Below are positions 59,964 to 64,000 of a stretch of 64,000 nt of DNA, piece by piece. The DNA is taken from contig NZ_LT962686.1 of the NCBI RefSeq assembly GCF_900199635.1, forward strand, positions 29,210 through 93,209, read 5' to 3'. The notes beneath the pieces are model-generated. The model ran no database searches. It was not told the DNA's origin and worked only from the letters and a program-made list of their open reading frames with translations. The position numbers and the translations under genes are program-made. The stretch is from Anaerotruncus massiliensis (ex Togo et al. 2026) (GTDB taxonomy: Bacteria; Bacillota; Clostridia; Oscillospirales; Ruminococcaceae). The first letter of the stretch is position 1. Each line of letters starts with the position of its first letter.

Positions 59964-61676
59964 TTAACGGCGGAGCCCGGCGACCGCGAAGGTCCGCGGA
60001 TCGACGAGCACGCCGTAGTCCTCCCTGGCCTGCTCCACGGTGATGTAGCCGTTTTTCACGTCCCACGCCACCTTTTCCGGGTCGCGCTTCATCGGGTCGC
60101 CGTAGCCGCCGCCCGTGCAGGTGACCATGTAGGCCACGTCGTTTTTGCCCAGCACCGTGCGCGCCACGATGCCGAACGGCCCCTCCACCGAGCCGTCCGC
60201 CCGGTGGAACTCGAAGTAGTTGTAGGAGCCGTCGCCGCCGCCCGCCGCGCCCCACGCGGGGTACTTGTTGCGGCCGAAGGAGGCGGTGAAGAGCTGCCCG
60301 TCGGTCAGGGCGCGGTAGGCGCGCACCGCGCCGCTGCCGCCGCGGTATTCGCCCGCACCCGCGCCGTCGGTGTGCAGGGAGTATTCGTCAATCATGATGC
60401 CGTAACGGTTTTCCGCCATCTCGACGGGGACGTTGTAGGTCTCGCCGTCGCCCACGCAGAACTGGCCGACCTCGCCGTCCTTGCCGCGGCTCGCGCCCCA
60501 GCCGCCGCCCGTCGGCTCGACGATGAGGAAGGGCTCGCCCGTCTTGTGGTGGAGGCCCGCCAGCACGACCGAGCAGACGGAGAGCATGTGCCCCGCGCCG
60601 AGGAACTCGGGGAAGATGGGGGCGAGGGCCTTCCAGACCACGTCGGAGGAATAGATCATGCTTTCAAAGTAGCAGGAGGTGGGGGCGGGGCTGTGGCAGC
60701 GCAGGACGGAGCCGTCCTCCGCGATGACCCGCATGGGGCGGAAGACGCCGTCGTTGACGGCCAAGCTCGGGTTGAGGATGGACATATAGACCACCTTGAC
60801 CCCCGCGCAGAGGGAGCTGTAGCCGGTGTTGATGGGGCTGGCCACCTGCGGGCTGCTGCCGGTGAAGTCGGCGAGGAACTCGTCGTCGGTGATCGTGATC
60901 TTCACCTTGATTTTGACGGGGTTGCCGTGCCCGTCGTCGTCCATGAACTCCTCCATCTCCCAGACGCCGTTGGGCATCTCGGCCAGACGCTTGCGGGCGA
61001 CGATCTCGCCCTGGTCGAGCAGCCGCTTCATCGAACCCCGGACCACCTCGACGCCGTATTTGGAGCAGAGCTCGCCGATACGGCGGTAGCCGGTGCGCAG
61101 CGAGGCGATCTGGCCCCACATGTCGCCCTCCGAGGCGGCGGGGAAGCGGACGTTCGATTTGATCATGTCGGCGAGCTGGGCGCAGAGCTCCCCGCCGTCG
61201 ACCAGCTTGACGCCCGAAAAGCGCAGGCCCTCCTGGAAGACCTCGGTGGAGTCGGTCGTAAAGGAGCCGGAGGCCATGCCGCCGATGTCCGACCAGTGGG
61301 CCTTGTTGCCCACGAAGGCGACGATCTCGCCGTCGTAGAAGACGGGCATGACCATGCCGATGTCGGACAGGTGGGTGCCGCCGCCCATGTAGGGGTCGTT
61401 GATGAGGTAGACGTCGCCCGGCTTCATCTGCTCCTTGCCGAATTTTTGGACGATCTCCTGGATCATCGGGGCGATCAGCCCGATGAAGGCGCAGGCGCCG
61501 TTGCCCTGGGTGAGCAGGCTGCCGTCCGCGTCGGCGATGCCGCTCGCGTAGTCGAGCGTCTCGTAGATGATGGGGCTCATCGAGGTGCGCGCGAACGCGT
61601 AGAACACCTCGTTGCTGACCGCGATCAGCGAATCCTTGACGATATCCAGCGTCACGGGATCGATCTTCATTGCCAT
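59964..61676 (-). CDS. hyuB: Hydantoinase B/oxoprolinase family protein
   Basis: 570 residues, the usual HyuB subunit length. Family marks are MKIDPVTLDIVKDSLIAVSNEV, NDPYMGGGTHLSDI, NKAHWSDIGG, STEVFQEGLRF and the C-terminal GGGYGDPMKRDPEKV. With HyuA it forms an ATP-dependent amidohydrolase or carboxylase (N-methylhydantoinase, 5-oxoprolinase, acetone carboxylase relatives). Substrate class cannot be told from sequence. The start codon shares a base with the HyuA stop (TGATG); a second ATG six bases on is possible. Confidence 0.92.
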   Translation of the reverse strand: MAMKIDPVTLDIVKDSLIAVSNEVFYAFARTSMSPIIYETLDYASGIADADGSLLTQGNGACAFIGLIAPMIQEIVQKFGKEQMKPGDVYLINDPYMGGGTHLSDIGMVMPVFYDGEIVAFVGNKAHWSDIGGMASGSFTTDSTEVFQEGLRFSGVKLVDGGELCAQLADMIKSNVRFPAASEGDMWGQIASLRTGYRRIGELCSKYGVEVVRGSMKRLLDQGEIVARKRLAEMPNGVWEMEEFMDDDGHGNPVKIKVKITITDDEFLADFTGSSPQVASPINTGYSSLCAGVKVVYMSILNPSLAVNDGVFRPMRVIAEDGSVLRCHSPAPTSCYFESMIYSSDVVWKALAPIFPEFLGAGHMLSVCSVVLAGLHHKTGEPFLIVEPTGGGWGASRGKDGEVGQFCVGDGETYNVPVEMAENRYGIMIDEYSLHTDGAGAGEYRGGSGAVRAYRALTDGQLFTASFGRNKYPAWGAAGGGDGSYNYFEFHRADGSVEGPFGIVARTVLGKNDVAYMVTCTGGGYGDPMKRDPEKVAWDVKNGYITVEQAREDYGVLVDPRTFAVAGLRR

Positions 61677-63724
61677 CACTCCCGCACCTCCGTTTCAATG
61701 ATCAGGTTGCCGTAGCCGTCCACCGTGAGGGACTGCCCGGGGCAGACGACGGTCGAGGCGGTGACCTCCTCGACGATCGCCGGGCCGGAGACCGCCGCGC
61801 CCGCGCCGAGCTTCTCCCGGTCGTAGATGGGGGTGTCCTGCCAGCCCTCGTCGGTGAAGTAGACGGGGCGGGTCTCCTTGACCGCGCCGGAAACCGGGCC
61901 CCGCTGCGGGTCGATCCGGTGCAGCTCGGGCTTCTGGAGCCTGCCGTAGGCCACGAGATGCAAATTCACGATCTCGGTGGGGGTGTCGGGCAGACGGTAG
62001 GTGTAGAAATGCTCGTGCGTCTCGTGGAAGCGGGCCACGATCTCCGCCTTGACCTCGTCGGTCCAGGGGACGGGGGGCACGTGCACCTTGACGGTGTGCT
62101 CCTGCCCCATGTAGCGCATGTCCGCGATGAAGCTGTAGACGATCTGCCCGTCGGGGACTCCCTCCTGGGCGAACTGGGCCCGGGCCTGGGAGACCAGGCC
62201 GTCCCACATGGCGTTGAGCTCGGAGAGCGCGACCTCGTTCATGCGGCAGATCTTCGTCTGGATGTAGTCGTGGCGCAGGTCGGTCATGAGCATCCCCCAC
62301 GCGGAAAAGACCGACGCCGCCACCGGCACGATCACCTTGCGCACGTTGAGCTCCCGCGCGAGGTAGGCGCAGTGCATCGGGCCGCCGCCGCCGAAGGCGA
62401 CCATCGCGAAGTCGCGCGGGTCGTAGCCCCGGCGCACCGAGATGAGCTTGAGGGCGTTGAACATGTTGGAGTCGGCCACGCGGATGATGCTCATCGCGGC
62501 CTCCTCGGCGGTCATGCCGAAGGCGTCGCCCACCTTCTCCCGGACGGCGCGGCGCACGCTCTCGAGATCGACCTCGTTGTCAAAGTTTTTGGCGGACAGC
62601 CGCCCGGTGAGCAGGCAGGCGTCGGTGGTGGTGGGTTCGGTTCCGCCCTTGCCGTAGGCCACGGGGCCGGGCAGCGCGCCCGCCGACTGCGGCCCCACCT
62701 TGAGGGAGCCGGCCTCGTCGATCCAGGCGATCGAGCCGCCGCCGTTGCCGATCTCGACGATGTCCACGACGGGCGCCATGATCGGGTAGCCCGCGTAGCT
62801 GTCGGTGCGCTCGATGCGGTATTCGGTCGTGACCTTCACCTCGCCGTCGTCGATCAGCGAGCATTTGGCGGTGGTGCCGCCCACGTCAAAGGCGATGATG
62901 TTCTTTTCCCCCACCGCCTGCCCGAGGATCGCCGCGCCGAACACGCCCGCGACCGGCCCCGACTCCACCATGTTGATGGGGGTGCGGCGGGCCTGCGCGA
63001 AGGTGGTGGTGCCGCCGTTGGACTGCATGATGTACCGTTCCCCGGCGCAGCCGATCTCGTCGAGGCGGCTTTCCAGATGGTTCAGGTAGGAGGCCGCCAC
63101 CGGCATGACGTAGGAGTTGAGCGCCACGGTGGAGGTGCGCTCATATTCGCGCCATTCCTTGGTGACCTCGATGGAGGAGGTGACGAACACCTCCGGCCAG
63201 AGCTTCTTGACCAGCGCGACCGTCTGGCGCTCATGCGCGTCGTTGGCGTAGGAATTGATGTAGCAGACGGCGACCGCCTCGACCCCCTCGGCCTTGAAGA
63301 AGGCGACCGCCTCCTCGACGTCCCGCTCGCACAGGGGCGTCAGCACGCTGCCGTCGAAGGCGACCCGTTCGGCCACCTCCCGGCGCAGGTAGCGCGGGAT
63401 GAAGGGGCGGGGCTTGGCAAACACGAGGTTGAAGAGGTCGGGCCGGTTGCAGCGCGCGATCTCGAGAACGTCGCGGAACCCCTTCGTCGTCAGCAGGGCG
63501 GTCTTCGCGCCCTTGCGCTCGGTGAGCGCGTTGATGATCGTCGTGGTGCCGTGGATGAACGCCTCGACGCCCCTGGGGTCGACGCCGCTCTTTTCGATGA
63601 CGTGGATGACCCCCTCCTCGAAGCTGGGGGGCGTGGTATGGCTCTTGGCCAGGTAGACCTCGCCGCCCTTCCCGACGGCGACCAGGTCGGTAAAGGTCCC
63701 GCCGATGTCTGTTGCTACTCGCAT
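61676..63724 (-). CDS. hyuA: Hydantoinase A/oxoprolinase family protein
   Basis: 682 residues with an actin/Hsp70-type ATPase fold. Marks include the N-terminal phosphate loop VATDIGGTFTDLV, HGTTTIINALTERKGAKTALLTT, NRPDLFNL, QSNGGTTTF, a second phosphate loop FDVGGTTAKCSLI, GNGGGSIAW and GGGGPMHC. It pairs with the downstream HyuB. GGGTGG precedes the ATG. A GCGGCG-GAG-CGCCGC hairpin and a TATAAT -10 lie upstream. No transporter adjoins it, so the substrate source is unclear. Confidence 0.93.
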   Translation of the reverse strand: MRVATDIGGTFTDLVAVGKGGEVYLAKSHTTPPSFEEGVIHVIEKSGVDPRGVEAFIHGTTTIINALTERKGAKTALLTTKGFRDVLEIARCNRPDLFNLVFAKPRPFIPRYLRREVAERVAFDGSVLTPLCERDVEEAVAFFKAEGVEAVAVCYINSYANDAHERQTVALVKKLWPEVFVTSSIEVTKEWREYERTSTVALNSYVMPVAASYLNHLESRLDEIGCAGERYIMQSNGGTTTFAQARRTPINMVESGPVAGVFGAAILGQAVGEKNIIAFDVGGTTAKCSLIDDGEVKVTTEYRIERTDSYAGYPIMAPVVDIVEIGNGGGSIAWIDEAGSLKVGPQSAGALPGPVAYGKGGTEPTTTDACLLTGRLSAKNFDNEVDLESVRRAVREKVGDAFGMTAEEAAMSIIRVADSNMFNALKLISVRRGYDPRDFAMVAFGGGGPMHCAYLARELNVRKVIVPVAASVFSAWGMLMTDLRHDYIQTKICRMNEVALSELNAMWDGLVSQARAQFAQEGVPDGQIVYSFIADMRYMGQEHTVKVHVPPVPWTDEVKAEIVARFHETHEHFYTYRLPDTPTEIVNLHLVAYGRLQKPELHRIDPQRGPVSGAVKETRPVYFTDEGWQDTPIYDREKLGAGAAVSGPAIVEEVTASTVVCPGQSLTVDGYGNLIIETEVRE

Positions 63725-63742
63725 GTGACCACCCTTCCATAT

Positions 63743-63775
63743 GCGGCGGAGCGCCGCAGTTATGGTTCCATTATA
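63743..63775 (-). promoter_or_regulatory. hyuA promoter and leader hairpin
   Basis: On the minus strand TATAAT (63770-63775) with a weak -35, then a short leader holding the perfect hairpin GCGGCG-GAG-CGCCGC. Confidence 0.5.
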
Positions 63776-63861
63776 CGATATTTGTCCGCGCGGGGGAAGG
63801 GCTATTTGACGCTTTACCGCAGAAAATTCACCGCGTTTTTTGGCGCGGAGGGGGAGACGGA

Positions 63862-63936
63862 GACGGAAAACGGCGCCCCTTCGGGGCGCCCGCGCGCCAG
63901 GCGCGTGCGCGCGGCTGCGCCGCGCGGTTTTCCGCC
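63862..63936. repeat. Cloverleaf repeat, copy F (75 nt)
   Basis: Closing stem GACGGAAAAC/GTTTTCCGCC (one mismatch). The arms are GGCGCCCC-TTC-GGGGCGCC, CGCGCGC-CAG-GCGCGTG (one G-T wobble) and CGCGCGGC-TGC-GCCGCGCG. The sequence GCCTGAACC follows at the window edge, as it does after copy E, so the same downstream module may continue beyond. Confidence 0.78.
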
Positions 63937-64000
63937 CCCCGCGCCGCGCCCCGCCCCACGGACAATACCCGGAGGTGAGGGCGCGCGCCCGCCTGAACCG

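Overview
The window reads as chromosomal DNA of a GC-rich Gram-positive anaerobe, most likely a gut-type Clostridia (Oscillospiraceae-like) bacterium. G+C is about two thirds by eye. The signs are strong AGGAGG ribosome sites, many intrinsic terminators, a YtaF-type sporulation membrane protein, a YesM/YesN-type two-component system, CoaX, TRAP transporters and lipoproteins with Firmicute lipoboxes. No species is claimed. Gene density is normal, but several 0.4-1.2 kb intergenic stretches are filled with hairpin-rich repeats.

Layout. 1-6.2 kb: an acyltransferase/condensation-like gene cut by the left edge, an HSL-type esterase, repeat block A, then a run of a zinc-ribbon membrane protein, CoaX, a VOC protein, an ECF S component and a P1-family peptidase. 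6.3-14.5 kb: response regulator, sensor kinase and an ABC-ATPase-like protein whose nucleotide-binding motifs are all lost, followed by a working-looking sugar ABC transporter. 14.5-19.3 kb: repeat block B, then ROK kinase, SIS isomerase, mannose-6-phosphate isomerase and ROK glucokinase. 19.7-25.2 kb: TAXI-TRAP transporter with a Tm-1-like protein and a PEP-hydrolase-like TIM barrel. 25.2-34.2 kb: YtaF, DUF1015, adenine deaminase, a radical SAM protein, a small membrane protein broken by an in-frame TAG, a beta-CASP metallohydrolase, repeat block C and two lipoproteins. 34.2-44.9 kb: ROK regulator, a frameshifted Wzz/tyrosine-kinase-like fusion, a lipid kinase, a secreted protein, a methyltransferase, an AEC transporter, an ABC-F protein, repeat block D and RmuC.

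45-49.7 kb looks like a plasmid-type maintenance module inside a chromosome: ParA, a ribbon-helix-helix partner, an array of GGTACC-type repeats that could be a centromere, an AT-rich origin-like gap and a fused primase-helicase. 49.7-52.7 kb holds two paralogous secreted proteins behind near-identical promoters with phased direct repeats; a third paralog is at 37.5 kb. 52.8-53.2 kb holds tRNA-Gly(CCC), with its 3' end copied twice downstream. 53.4-64 kb: an alpha-2-macroglobulin-like giant protein, a repeat-rich lipoprotein, then cupin and HyuB/HyuA on the minus strand.

The most unusual signal is a dispersed 75-81 nt element, found in five copies, whose sequence folds as a perfect cloverleaf: a 10-bp closing stem around three hairpins. 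The arms differ between copies but stay self-complementary. Three copies sit in or beside much larger, modular, hairpin-rich intergenic blocks. It fits no feature class I can name.
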